52,197 nt of DNA from Verrucomicrobiota bacterium. GTDB lineage: Bacteria > Verrucomicrobiota > Verrucomicrobiia > Limisphaerales > UBA8199. Numbering within the stretch: the first letter of the stretch is position 1; each line of letters starts with the position of its first letter. Both the position numbers and the translations under genes were made by a program. The notes below the pieces were generated by a model. The model saw only the letters and a program-made list of their open reading frames with translations, had not been told where the DNA came from and did not search any database. The stretch spans positions 1 to 52,197 of the forward strand of contig JARKQH010000398.1 of assembly GCA_029974925.1 (NCBI GenBank), read 5' to 3'. Positions 1 through 8,323 of the stretch are shown one piece after another.

Positions 1-551
1 CCGTGAGGTCCGGCCTGGCGTTTGGGGTTGACACTCGAGCCGGCATGCTGAATCACGCTGCCGGGGGGGCCAAGGCGTCCATCGGCTTGGATGGGCAGCG
101 CGGCGACACTGCCCCCGCCGTAGTTGGCAACCAGCACACAGCGGCCGGTTTTGTCCAACGCGACATGGCAAGGGCCGGCGCCGCCGGACGACTCCTGGTT
201 GAGCAGGGTCAATTTGCCGGTGGCCGAATCCATTTGAAAGGCGCTGACCGCTCCGGTGCGTTTGCCCTCGAAGTCGCTGATTTCCCCGACGGCGTACAGC
301 CACCGGCCATTGGGATGAGCGGCGAGGAAGGTCGGGTTCCTGGTCTCCGCCGCCAATTCAGGGGCGCTCAAGCGGCCGGTATTGGAATCGAAGCGGGCCA
401 GGTAGATGCCCTGACTGCCCGAGCCCGTGTAGGTGCCGATATAGACGCGCAGGTCCTTGCCCATGGCCGGGGCGGCCAGCGCCAACAAACCCGCCGCCAG
501 CCAGGTGGTGGAATGGCGCGCGCGCCGCTGTTCGAGTCGGAGTGATTTCAT
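1..551 (-). CDS. Secreted lactonase, 7-bladed beta-propeller (6-phosphogluconolactonase-like), 5' part
   Basis: Reading leftward from an ATG at 551, the frame stays open to the window edge, so only the first ~183 residues are present. The protein begins with a basic stretch and a hydrophobic Ala/Leu-rich segment ending AMG-K, a Sec-type signal peptide. It continues with VYIGTYTGSGSQGIYLARFD, the usual first blade of the lactonase family (PF10282), then NPTFLAAHPNGRWLYAVGE and GPCHVALDKTGRCVLVANYG, the repeating blade signature. Family members hydrolyse 6-phosphogluconolactone or related lactones; an exported copy probably acts on another lactone, so the substrate is unknown. It is divergent from grpE across a 141-base gap. 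Start choice is supported by the signal peptide directly after ATG. Confidence 0.85.
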   Translation of the reverse strand, partial: MKSLRLEQRRARHSTTWLAAGLLALAAPAMGKDLRVYIGTYTGSGSQGIYLARFDSNTGRLSAPELAAETRNPTFLAAHPNGRWLYAVGEISDFEGKRTGAVSAFQMDSATGKLTLLNQESSGGAGPCHVALDKTGRCVLVANYGGGSVAALPIQADGRLGPPGSVIQHAGSSVNPKRQAGPH

Positions 552-692
552 GGCTCCAGTAACCACGAACCGATGGCTGCATTCAAGCCCGAGTTTCAAA
601 TCCAGCCTCAAATCCAAATCCCGGTTGCCCGATGCGGGGGAATTGTCTATGTTAAAACTCTGTTTAAATTGGAGTCAGGTCGCAGGTTATCC
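552..692. promoter_or_regulatory. Divergent intergenic region lactonase / grpE with short direct repeats
   Basis: This gap must hold both promoters. It contains CAAATCC at 597-603 and again at 609-615, followed by AAATCC at 616-621. The repeats are 12 and 7 bases apart and could be protein-binding sites. The AT-rich stretch at 651-670, just upstream of grpE, is the best candidate for the grpE promoter. I cannot assign a clean -35/-10 pair. No perfect CIRCE heat-shock operator is present. Confidence 0.3.
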
Positions 693-1319
693 ATGAAGAA
701 GACAGACGCAGAAAATACGGCAAGAAAATCGCCCGGAACAGCCCCGGTGGACGGGGCGCCGCCGGCGTCCGCGCCTGTTGAAGCCGCACCGGAGGCGGAG
801 GCAGCGGAGCCGCTGGCGCCGATCGAGGTGGCGACGATCAGTCCCGAACAACTTGAGGAGTTGAAGCAGCGCGCGGCGAAAGCCGACGAGCATTGGGACC
901 GCCTGCTGCGCACGACGGCGGATTTTGACAACTTTCGCAAGCGGGCGGCGCGGGAAAAAGTGGAGGCGGTCCGATTTGCCAACGAGGGCCTCATCGCGAA
1001 GCTGTTGCCGGTGTTGGACAGCTTTGAGATGGCGTTGTCCGCCGCGCAGAACGCGGGCGATGAAGCCGGGAAGTCGCTGCAGGCCGGCGTAACGATGATT
1101 TACCAGCAGCTTCGGGCGGTTCTGCAGGAGGCGGGCGTCGAGGAAGTGGACGCCACCGGCAAGATGTTCGATCCCAATTTGCACGAGGCGATTTCGCAAC
1201 AGGAGAGCGCGGAGATTCCCGAGGGCCAGGTGATGCAGCAACTGCGCAAAGGTTACAAGCTGCGGGAGCGTTTGTTGCGTCCGGCCACGGTCATCGTCGC
1301 CAAAGCCCCCTCCGCTTGA
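693..1319 (+). CDS. grpE: GrpE, nucleotide exchange factor of DnaK
   Basis: 208 residues from the ATG at 693. GrpE dimers release ADP from DnaK in the cytoplasmic DnaK-DnaJ-GrpE folding cycle. The first ~60 residues are a low-complexity Ala/Pro/Glu tail. They are followed by a long helix, and then the family signature in the order [32 protein letters not shown], and a C-terminal beta domain with [20 protein letters not shown] and PATVIVAK. An in-frame extension back to 573 is possible but looks non-coding. DnaJ follows 10 bases downstream, so the two are an operon. DnaK itself is not in the window. Confidence 0.95.
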   Translation: MKKTDAENTARKSPGTAPVDGAPPASAPVEAAPEAEAAEPLAPIEVATISPEQLEELKQRAAKADEHWDRLLRTTADFDNFRKRAAREKVEAVRFANEGLIAKLLPVLDSFEMALSAAQNAGDEAGKSLQAGVTMIYQQLRAVLQEAGVEEVDATGKMFDPNLHEAISQQESAEIPEGQVMQQLRKGYKLRERLLRPATVIVAKAPSA

Positions 1320-1329
1320 GGCTGTTCCC

Positions 1330-2457
1330 ATGGCCAAACGTGATTATTATGAAGTCTTGGGGGTCGCCCGCGGGGCGAGCGAGGAGGAAATCAAGAAGGC
1401 GTACCGGAAACTCGCGGTGAAGTACCACCCGGACAAAAACCCGGGCGACAAGGCCGCGGAGGAGAAGTTCAAGGAGCTGGGAGAGGCCTACGAGGTGCTT
1501 TCGGACCCCCAGAAGCGGGCCGCTTATGACGAGTACGGCCACGCCGCATTTGACCGCCGGGCGGGCGGCTTTGGCGGCGCGGGCGGGTTCCACGATCCCT
1601 TTGACGTGTTCCGCGAGGTGTTTGGCGGGGGAAGCATTTTTGACGACCTTTTTGGCACCGCGCGAAGTGACCCGAGCCAGCCGCAGCGCGGCGAGGATTT
1701 GCGCTATGATCTGGAGATCACCTTCGAGGAAGCGGCTCACGGTTGCGAAAAGGAGATCACGGTCACCAAACCCGAGCGTTGCAGCACGTGCCGGGGTTCC
1801 GGCGCGGAGGAAGGGTCGCGCATTCGGACGTGCGGCACCTGCGGCGGGCGGGGGCAGGTGATTACTTCCCGCGGCATTTTCAGCCTGGCGCAAACCTGTC
1901 CACATTGCCAGGGGGCGGGGCGGGTGATTGACCGGCCCTGCCGGAGTTGCCGCGGCACCGGCCGGCGCGAGCAAACCTCCAGGATCACGCTGCGCATTCC
2001 CGCCGGCGTGGATTCCGGCTCGCGCCTGCGGTCCTCGGGCAACGGGGAGGCGGGCTGGCGCGGGGGTCCGCCCGGCGATTTGTATGTGGTGCTCCATGTC
2101 AAGCCGCACGAGATTTTCCAGCGGGACGGCGACGACTTGCTTTGCGAGGTGCCGGTGAGCTTTGTCCAGGCCGCGTTGGGGGCGGAAATCCAGGTGCCCA
2201 CGCTCGACGGGAGCGCGTCGGTGCGCATTCCGCCGGGCACCCAGCCGGGGACGGTGTTTCGGCTGAAGGGGAAGGGGGTCAGGAACATTCAGGGCTATGG
2301 CCAGGGCGACCTCCACGTGCGCATCAATGTCGAGGTGCCCAGTCGTCTGACCGCGGCGCAGAAGGCGAAGCTCGAGGAGTTTGCCGAGTTGTGCAACGGC
2401 CACGAGAACCCGATCAGCCAGAGTTTCCTCGAGAAGGCGAAGAAACTGTTCCGTTGA
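1330..2457 (+). CDS. dnaJ: DnaJ, Hsp40 co-chaperone
   Basis: 375 residues, full length for type I DnaJ. The order is a J domain (1-70) with the HPD triad in KYHPDKNPG, a Gly/Phe-rich linker, a zinc-binding region with all four CxxCxGxG repeats ([32 protein letters not shown]), and the C-terminal substrate-binding and dimerization domains. It delivers unfolded clients to DnaK and stimulates its ATPase. GAGG lies eight bases before the ATG and overlaps the end of grpE, a usable ribosome site. Co-transcription with grpE upstream and rsmE downstream (26-base gap) is likely. Confidence 0.97.
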   Translation: MAKRDYYEVLGVARGASEEEIKKAYRKLAVKYHPDKNPGDKAAEEKFKELGEAYEVLSDPQKRAAYDEYGHAAFDRRAGGFGGAGGFHDPFDVFREVFGGGSIFDDLFGTARSDPSQPQRGEDLRYDLEITFEEAAHGCEKEITVTKPERCSTCRGSGAEEGSRIRTCGTCGGRGQVITSRGIFSLAQTCPHCQGAGRVIDRPCRSCRGTGRREQTSRITLRIPAGVDSGSRLRSSGNGEAGWRGGPPGDLYVVLHVKPHEIFQRDGDDLLCEVPVSFVQAALGAEIQVPTLDGSASVRIPPGTQPGTVFRLKGKGVRNIQGYGQGDLHVRINVEVPSRLTAAQKAKLEEFAELCNGHENPISQSFLEKAKKLFR

Positions 2458-2483
2458 GGAGCGGTCAGGCGGGCCACGACAGC

Positions 2484-3236
2484 ATGCATCGGTTCCATTT
2501 ACCGCCCGCGGCCTGCGGCGGCTCCCGGCTCGAACTGGAGGGACCCGAAGCGCATCACGCCCTGCAGGTGCTCCGGATTCAAGCCGGGGAATGCGTTCAA
2601 GTGCTGGATGGCGCCGGCCATCGGCTGCGGTGCCGGGTTGAATCGGCTGGACGGCGGACGGTGTCGCTGGCCGTGCTTGAACGGGAGGAGGTTGCGGCGC
2701 CGCGGTTTGAAATCACGCTCATGCAGGCCTTGCCCAAAGGCAAAGCGGCCGAGACCATTGTGGAGAAGGCCACCGAGCTGGGGGTGAGTCGAATCGTTCC
2801 ATTGATTTCGGAGCGGGTGGTCGTAAGGCTGGATGCGGATGAGGCCGGGCTGAAGGCGGCCAAGTGGCGGCTGGTGGCCATCGGCGCCATGAAACAGTGC
2901 GGTTTGCCGTGGCTGCCGCAAATTGAAGCGCCGGTCAGGTTGCAGGAGTACCTCGCGCGACCGCAGCGCTTCGAGCTGTCGCTGGTCGCCTCCTTGCAGC
3001 CCGGGGCGCGGCACCCGCGGGAATATCTGGCGGCTTACCAGGCGGAACACGGACGCCGGCCGGCGTCAGTGGGCGTGTGGATTGGGCCGGAGGGGGACTT
3101 CACGCCGGAAGAAGTGCAGGCAATCGAAACCGCGGGCGCCCGCCCCATCACGCTCGGGCCCAATGTGCTGCGAGCGGACACCGCGGCCATTTATTGTCTT
3201 TCAATTCTGAACTACGAGCTCCTGTCGCCCGCGTAA
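2484..3236 (+). CDS. rsmE: 16S rRNA (uracil-1498-N3)-methyltransferase RsmE
   Basis: 250 residues from the ATG at 2484 (MHRFHLPPAACGG). An N-terminal PUA-like domain contains LEGPEAHHALQVLRIQAGE. The C-terminal SPOUT methyltransferase has the knot signatures TLMQALPKGKAAETIVEKA, ELGVSRIVPL, GVWIGPEGDFTPEEV and LGPNVLRADTAA. The enzyme methylates N3 of U1498 in 16S rRNA with S-adenosylmethionine. The same frame is open for another ~180 codons upstream, but that stretch is only an alternative frame of dnaJ. The dnaJ-rsmE order is common in bacteria. It converges with the next gene, leaving only six bases between the stops. Confidence 0.93.
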   Translation: MHRFHLPPAACGGSRLELEGPEAHHALQVLRIQAGECVQVLDGAGHRLRCRVESAGRRTVSLAVLEREEVAAPRFEITLMQALPKGKAAETIVEKATELGVSRIVPLISERVVVRLDADEAGLKAAKWRLVAIGAMKQCGLPWLPQIEAPVRLQEYLARPQRFELSLVASLQPGARHPREYLAAYQAEHGRRPASVGVWIGPEGDFTPEEVQAIETAGARPITLGPNVLRADTAAIYCLSILNYELLSPA

Positions 3237-3242
3237 CCCGGG

Positions 3243-4346
3243 TCAGGTTTCGCGCCGTTGCAGCAGAACCCGGAAGGCGCGTCCGAGGTGCTCCGGGTGG
3301 GTCAAGGTTTGAAATTGGCGCGTGTGCTCGGTCGTCCACGGTTCGAAAGCCAGTTGTCCCTCCCAGATGCGGCCGGCAATCCGGGTAAGAAAACCTTGCT
3401 GCGTTGAGAAGGTCTCAGTGGTCACCCCCGCCGCCAGGCCGGCGGCTTCAATCCGGCTGAAATTCACATCGGCGGTCAAATCCTGGCGGCCCGGGTTGCT
3501 AAGCAGATCGGGTTGCTGGCGGTGTCGGCGGAACGCGCGCAGGGTTCCAAAGGGGCGTTCGGGACGCCAGAAATCCTCCTCGCGGCCGCCGTAGTCGAAG
3601 GTGAGGAGCCGGCTGCCGGTCTGGAGCACGGTTGCGGCCCCACGCCACCACGCTTCCGCCGCCGGGCAACGCTCGAGAATGAACCCGTCCGGCAGGACAC
3701 CCAGCAATTCGGGGGGCGCCTCCGGCGCGGGGTCGAAGGAAGGCGCCATTCGTGCCCAGACCAGCCGGTCGTCCTGGAGGGTCACACCCCACTCGAACCA
3801 CACCCGCCGGGAGGCATCCCAGCCAAAACGGTGGACCGGCATTGCATCCAGCAGCTCGTTGGCAAACAACACCCCGCGCAAGCCGCCGTCGGCGGCTTGC
3901 CCGACGTGGCTGGCCCAGCGGACCCTGCCTTGAAAAGCCGCCAAAGCGCCCTCCTGCCACGTTCGTTTGCGCGCCGAGGGCTCGACAATCCAGTATTCCA
4001 AGCGGGAGAACAGCTTGGGCCGGTGGTGCTGGAGCCAGGACAGAATATCGCGCGCCAGGAGCGCGCGATGGGCGCCGGCCTCGACCAGGTGCAGGGGGGC
4101 CTCGGGCGGGCTGGCGGCGAGGGGGGGGGCTTCCAGCCACGCGGCAAATTGCGCGGCCAGCAACTGCCCAAATAATGGACCCACGCTGACGCTGGTGTAG
4201 AAATCGCCGTGGCGGCCGATGCTGTCCCCTTCCTTTTCATAATATCCACAAACAGGACAATCCAGCGCCAGGGCCATGAACTGGGCGAACGGGAGGGGCT
4301 TCCCGCCGGACGCGGCAGAGGCGATTTTCTCCGGGATTTCAGCCAT
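3243..4346 (-). CDS. SAM-dependent methyltransferase, MidA/NDUFAF7 family
   Basis: 367 residues. The family is recognised from the N-terminus PLPFAQFMALALDCPVCGYY, then GDFYTSVSVGPLFGQLLAAQ, FANELLDAMPVHRF and the late FDYGG and TADVNFSRIEAAG motifs. Mitochondrial NDUFAF7 methylates an arginine of complex I; the bacterial role is unsettled. The glycine-rich SAM loop, usually E-x-G-x-G-x-G, reads LVEAGAHRALLARDIL here. The second and third glycines are lost, so cofactor binding may be altered. It is divergent from pilT (53 bases) and convergent with rsmE. Confidence 0.8.
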   Translation of the reverse strand: MAEIPEKIASAASGGKPLPFAQFMALALDCPVCGYYEKEGDSIGRHGDFYTSVSVGPLFGQLLAAQFAAWLEAPPLAASPPEAPLHLVEAGAHRALLARDILSWLQHHRPKLFSRLEYWIVEPSARKRTWQEGALAAFQGRVRWASHVGQAADGGLRGVLFANELLDAMPVHRFGWDASRRVWFEWGVTLQDDRLVWARMAPSFDPAPEAPPELLGVLPDGFILERCPAAEAWWRGAATVLQTGSRLLTFDYGGREEDFWRPERPFGTLRAFRRHRQQPDLLSNPGRQDLTADVNFSRIEAAGLAAGVTTETFSTQQGFLTRIAGRIWEGQLAFEPWTTEHTRQFQTLTHPEHLGRAFRVLLQRRET

Positions 4347-4399
4347 GCGCGGCGGTTGGTGCGGATTTAGCTATCACGGGACCCGAGCGTACTGAATTT

Positions 4400-5494
4400 A
4401 TGGCGAAAATCGACGCATTCTTTAACCTGATGTTCGAGCAGAAGGCCTCCGATTTGCACCTTTCCTCGGGCAACAACCCCATGCTCCGCATCAACGGCGA
4501 GCTGCACCGGGTGGATCATCCCCCGCTGGACAACGACGAGCTCAAGAAGATGCTCTACGAGATCGCCCCGGAGTATAAAATCAAACATTTCGAGGAAACG
4601 GGGGACGTGGATTTTGGTTACGAGATCCCGAACATCTCGAGGTTTCGCGCCAACTTTTTCAACCAGAAGTACGGCATCGCGGCGGTGTTCCGCCAGATTC
4701 CGAGCCGCGTGCTGGCGTTTGAGGATTTCGAAAAGCTGGACGCCCCGCTGCCGGCGGTGTTGAAGAAATTCGCCATGTTGCACCGGGGGCTGGTGGTGGT
4801 GACGGGACCGACCGGTTCGGGCAAGTCCACCACCCTGGCGGCCATGGTGGATTACGCCAACAAGAACCGGCGGGACCATATCATCACGATCGAGGACCCG
4901 ATCGAGTTTGTGCACGAGAGCAAGAACTGCCTGGTCAACCATCGCGAAATCGGGGTGCACACGAAGTCGTTCGCATCCGCCCTGCGGGGCGCGCTGCGCG
5001 AGGACCCGGACATCATCCTGGTCGGCGAGTTGCGCGACCTGGAGACGATCGAGCTGGCGCTGGTGGCCGCCAGCACGGGCCACCTGGTCTTCGGCACGCT
5101 GCACACGCCGAGCGCGGCCAAGACGGTGGATCGCATCATTGACGTTTTCCCCGCCGAGCAGCAGAACAAGATTCGCGCAACGCTGTCCGAGGCGTTGAAG
5201 GGGGTGGTGGCGCAGAACCTGTTCAAGCGCATTGACCGCAAGGGGCGGGTGGCGGCGCTGGAGATTCTGGTGTTCACCACGGCGATCGCCAACCTGGTGC
5301 GCGAGGGCAAGACCCACCAGATTCCGGGCATGATCCAGGTGGGCAAGAAACTCGGCAACCAGCCCCTGGACGATGCGATCATGGAGCATCTGCGCATGAA
5401 GCGCATCTCGCCCGAGGAAGCCTATGACAAGGCCTTCGACAAGAAAAAATTCCGCGGGTTCCTGCCCAACCCCCCCGACGAGGAGGAAATGTAA
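4400..5494 (+). CDS. pilT: PilT, type IV pilus retraction ATPase
   Basis: 364 residues, typical PilT length. The N-terminal PAS-like domain begins FNLMFEQKASDLHLSSGNNP. The RecA core carries Walker A GPTGSGKS, an Asp box at TIEDPIEFVH, a Walker B region at DPDIILVGELRDLETI, and a His box with GHLVFGTLHT. The C-terminus has AIANLVREGKTHQI, matching the AIRNLIREGK motif needed for retraction. It would depolymerise type IV pili from the cytoplasmic face, powering twitching. The second ATPase starts three bases after the stop, indicating translational coupling. No pilus structural gene lies beside it. Confidence 0.94.
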   Translation: MAKIDAFFNLMFEQKASDLHLSSGNNPMLRINGELHRVDHPPLDNDELKKMLYEIAPEYKIKHFEETGDVDFGYEIPNISRFRANFFNQKYGIAAVFRQIPSRVLAFEDFEKLDAPLPAVLKKFAMLHRGLVVVTGPTGSGKSTTLAAMVDYANKNRRDHIITIEDPIEFVHESKNCLVNHREIGVHTKSFASALRGALREDPDIILVGELRDLETIELALVAASTGHLVFGTLHTPSAAKTVDRIIDVFPAEQQNKIRATLSEALKGVVAQNLFKRIDRKGRVAALEILVFTTAIANLVREGKTHQIPGMIQVGKKLGNQPLDDAIMEHLRMKRISPEEAYDKAFDKKKFRGFLPNPPDEEEM

Positions 5495-5497
5495 CTT

Positions 5498-6703
5498 ATG
5501 CGACGTCCCGAACTTGATTACGTCCTGACCACCATGCTGGAGTCCCAGCCGGAGGTGTCCGACCTCCTGTTTACGGTGGACAAGCCGCTGCAGGTGGAGT
5601 CTTTCGGCGAGCTGAAGCCGGTGACGCTGGACCCCCCGATCGAGAGGCTCACGCCGTTCCAGACCGAGACGGTGGCCCTGAACCTGATTGGGGACAATCT
5701 CTGGCATCTGACGGACCTGATTCGGCGCGGCTCGTGCGACACGGCCTACACGCTGACCGACAAGGCCCGTTTCCGGATCAACATCTTCTCGCAGCGCGGG
5801 AATTATTCGATTGTGCTGCGCCGGCTGAACACCGTGATTCCGACCCTGGAATGGCTCAAGTTTCCCGACATCATTCGCGAGATTCCGCGGGAGAAGACGG
5901 GACTGGTGCTGGTGACCGGCGCGACGGGGTCGGGCAAATCCACCACGCTGGCGGCGGTGCTCAACGAAATCAATCACACGCGCCCGGTGCACATCGTCAC
6001 GCTGGAGGATCCCGTCGAGTTTGTGCATACCCACGACCTGGCCACGTTCAATCAACGGGAGCTGGGCACCGATTTCGACACGTTTTCAAACGGCCTGCGC
6101 GCCGCCCTGCGCCAGGCGCCGAAGGTGATTCTGGTCGGGGAAATGCGCGACCGCGAAACGGTCAAGATCGCCCTGAGCGCGGCGGAGACGGGCCACCTGG
6201 TGTTGAGCACGCTGCATACGATTGACTCGGGCCAGACCATCAACCGCATCCTCGGCATGTTCGAGACCGACGAGCAGGAGCAGATTCGGGCGCGGCTGGC
6301 GGACACGCTCCGGTGGGTGATCAGCCAGCGGCTGGTGCCCAAGGTGGGGGGCGGACGCTACGCGCTGTTGGAAATCATGGGGTCCAATCTCCGCACTCAG
6401 GAGAGCATCCGGCTGGGGGAAAGCGAAGGCAAAAGCTTCTACGAAATCATCGAAGCCAGCCAGCCCTTCGGCTGGCGCACGTTCGACTTCTCGGCCCTCG
6501 AAGCCTACGAGCAGGGCAAGATCACCGAGGAAACCGCGCTGCTCTATTGCACCAAGCGCGGGCCGGTCACGCGCGGGATTGACAACATCAAGAAAGCGCG
6601 CGGCGAGTCCACCCTCGGCATCAGCTCGCTCCGCATGAAAAGCCCGCAGGACGGCGGCAAAGCCGCGCCCCCGCCCATTCCGATGGCGCTCAAACTCAAG
6701 TAA
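5498..6703 (+). CDS. PilT/PilU-type secondary retraction ATPase
   Basis: 401 residues, paralogous to the gene before it. Walker A is GATGSGKS, the Asp box is TLEDPVEFVHTHD, the Walker B region is APKVILVGEMRDRETVKI, and the His box is GHLVLSTLHTIDSGQTINRI. The N-terminus (DYVLTTMLESQPEVSDLLF) differs from PilT and lacks the ASDLHL start. The tail runs ~60 residues past the core and is basic then Pro-rich. In proteobacteria PilU helps PilT retract against load, and this gene's position right after pilT suggests the same. GAGGAGG at the end of pilT, 11 bases upstream, may serve as ribosome site. Confidence 0.85.
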   Translation: MRRPELDYVLTTMLESQPEVSDLLFTVDKPLQVESFGELKPVTLDPPIERLTPFQTETVALNLIGDNLWHLTDLIRRGSCDTAYTLTDKARFRINIFSQRGNYSIVLRRLNTVIPTLEWLKFPDIIREIPREKTGLVLVTGATGSGKSTTLAAVLNEINHTRPVHIVTLEDPVEFVHTHDLATFNQRELGTDFDTFSNGLRAALRQAPKVILVGEMRDRETVKIALSAAETGHLVLSTLHTIDSGQTINRILGMFETDEQEQIRARLADTLRWVISQRLVPKVGGGRYALLEIMGSNLRTQESIRLGESEGKSFYEIIEASQPFGWRTFDFSALEAYEQGKITEETALLYCTKRGPVTRGIDNIKKARGESTLGISSLRMKSPQDGGKAAPPPIPMALKLK

Positions 6704-6712
6704 CCCGCGCTT

Positions 6713-7186
6713 ATGTCCAATAAATTCGATTTCATCAGTGCCACTGACAAGCCGGCCCTGCTGGCCTTCTCGACGCCGGAATGGCTGGATGCGGCCAAAA
6801 CCGCCCTGACCGAGCTGGGCTACAAGGTGCATACGGCCGCCACCCACAGCGATTTCCTGATTCGCTTCAGCCAGATTCGCTACCAGGTGGTGATTGTTGA
6901 GGAACTCTTCGCGGCCAACGACCTCAGCGAGAACTCGACCCTGCTCACGCTCCAAACGATGCCAATGAGCCAGCGCCGCCATGCCACGATCATCCTGCTG
7001 GGCAACTCGTTCCAGACCTTTACCCCGATGCAGGCCTTCCAATACAGCGTCCACGCCGTCATCAACAGCTCGGAGCTGTTCCTGCTCAAGCAGCTCATCG
7101 AAAAAGCCGTCGCGGACAACACCCTCTTCCTTCACAGCTATCGCGAAGCCCAGACACGCGCCTTCGCCGCCACCCAGACGGAATAA
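6713..7186 (+). CDS. Small receiver-like protein of the pilT operon, phosphoacceptor not conserved
   Basis: 157 residues starting nine bases after the second PilT-type gene, so co-transcribed. The pattern of alternating beta strands and helices resembles a response-regulator receiver: LLAFSTPEWLDAAKTALTEL, then YQVVIVEELF, then ATIILLGNSF, then VHAVINSSELFLLKQLIEKA. In a true receiver the second strand ends with the phosphorylated Asp, but here the position reads V-I-V-E-E. The acidic pocket at the start of strand one is also missing. It may act as a phosphorylation-independent adaptor for pilus retraction. This is inferred from fold pattern and context; no specific family is recognised. Confidence 0.65.
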   Translation: MSNKFDFISATDKPALLAFSTPEWLDAAKTALTELGYKVHTAATHSDFLIRFSQIRYQVVIVEELFAANDLSENSTLLTLQTMPMSQRRHATIILLGNSFQTFTPMQAFQYSVHAVINSSELFLLKQLIEKAVADNTLFLHSYREAQTRAFAATQTE

Positions 7187-7214
7187 CCCGTACGGCGAGT
7201 GACTTCCCACCCGG

Positions 7215-7236
7215 TCCCCGCGCACCTCCGCGGGGA
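7215..7236. terminator. GC-rich hairpin between convergent genes
   Basis: TCCCCGCG (7215-7222) and CGCGGGGA (7229-7236) form a perfect 8-base stem with a 6-base loop. A second stem, CCGGCC/GGCCGG, lies at 7285-7304. They sit between the end of the pilT operon and the end of htpX. There is no T-tract, so intrinsic termination is likely but not certain. Confidence 0.5.
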
Positions 7237-7359
7237 GCGGTGCAGCGCGCACAGCCGCCGCTTTCACGGATCCAGAGTGGAGAACCGGCCGCTCCCCGGG
7301 CCGGCCGCCGCAGGCCACGCCGCCGTCCGGCCGGCGCGGGGCGTTTTCAAATCCGCGCG

Positions 7360-8262
7360 CTAAAAGTTTGCCTGCTCGAGGCGGGCAATGCGCTCCTCCA
7401 GCGGGGGATGGCTCGAGAACAGCCTGGCCAGACCTACGCGGGCGCCGGAAATTTTCAGGGATTGGAAGGCCTGGCTCTGCCGGGCATCGGCCGCGGCGAT
7501 TTCGGGGTTGTAGAGGCGGCGCAAGGCCTGCAGCGCCGCCAGCATGTTGTCCCGGCCCGCCAGCCGGGCGCCGCCCGCGTCGGCCCGGTACTCGCGAATC
7601 CGCGAGAACCAGAAGACGACGATCGAGCCGAGAATGGAGAAGAGGATGTAAAAGAGCTGGGCCAGGAGGAACTGAATCCAGCCCCCGCCGCGGTCATCCC
7701 GGGACCGGAGCGCCTGGCTGATGACGAACGCGAGAACCCGCGAAAGGAACAGCGCGAAAGCATTCACCACCCCCTGAATGAGGGTCATGGTAACCATGTC
7801 GCCGTTGGCGATATGGGCGACTTCATGGGCCAGGACGCCGGCGACCTCGTTTTGGCGCATCCGTCCCAACAGGCCGGTGGAAACGGCCACCAAGGCGCGC
7901 GAGCGGGTCGGGCCGGTGGCAAAAGCGTTCACGTCGGCGGAATCGTAGATGCCCACCTCGGGCATCCGGGGCAGGCCGGCCTGACGGGCGAGGTGATGCA
8001 CCATCTGCACCAGCTCCTGCAGCCGGGGATCACGCGTGTCGGCGGGGATGACCTGCACGCCCATCATCCATTTGGCCATCAGGCGCGAAAGCCCCAGGGA
8101 AATGAAGGCGCCTGCAAAACCCCAGATCAAACAAAACACCGCCAAACCGGCCAGGCCGCCTTGCGGGAAATAGTTCCCGACCCGCAACAAGCCCAGGATC
8201 ACGGTGATGGTGACCATGACCAGCAAGTTGACCGCCAGCAACAGAAAGATTCGTTTTGCCAT
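7360..8262 (-). CDS. htpX: HtpX-like M48 membrane zinc metalloprotease
   Basis: 300 residues. It begins MAKRIFLLLAVNLLVMVTIT, followed by a second membrane segment (GLAVFCLIWGFAGAFISLGL). The catalytic zinc motif is AHEVAHIANGDM (HExxH) and the third ligand is the Glu in REYRADAGGA. Two more hydrophobic segments lie after the active site. HtpX degrades misfolded inner-membrane proteins together with FtsH and is stress induced in Escherichia coli. Length and topology fit the family. It is preceded on the same strand by the PPC-domain gene with 61 bases between, so it may share transcripts or have its own promoter. Confidence 0.93.
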   Translation of the reverse strand: MAKRIFLLLAVNLLVMVTITVILGLLRVGNYFPQGGLAGLAVFCLIWGFAGAFISLGLSRLMAKWMMGVQVIPADTRDPRLQELVQMVHHLARQAGLPRMPEVGIYDSADVNAFATGPTRSRALVAVSTGLLGRMRQNEVAGVLAHEVAHIANGDMVTMTLIQGVVNAFALFLSRVLAFVISQALRSRDDRGGGWIQFLLAQLFYILFSILGSIVVFWFSRIREYRADAGGARLAGRDNMLAALQALRRLYNPEIAAADARQSQAFQSLKISGARVGLARLFSSHPPLEERIARLEQANF

Positions 8263-8323
8263 ACCTGCCTATACGATAACCGCAATTGAGTCCGATGCAA
8301 TCCCCGGCGGCGGCCTCAGCGGG

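Noticed and set aside
3-545. Plus-strand open frame at the left edge
   Set aside because: The minus strand encodes a clear signal peptide and lactonase blades across the same stretch.
652-680. CIRCE-like heat-shock operator before grpE (TTAAAACTC ... GAGTCAGGT)
   Set aside because: The right arm matches only GAGT and the spacer is 11 rather than 9 bases.
1947-2483. N-terminal extension of rsmE overlapping dnaJ
   Set aside because: It is an alternative frame of dnaJ; the RsmE family starts at the MHRFHLPP methionine.
4367-6055. Long minus-strand frame opposite the PilT genes
   Set aside because: The plus strand carries intact Walker motifs of two PilT paralogues; the opposite frame is a shadow.
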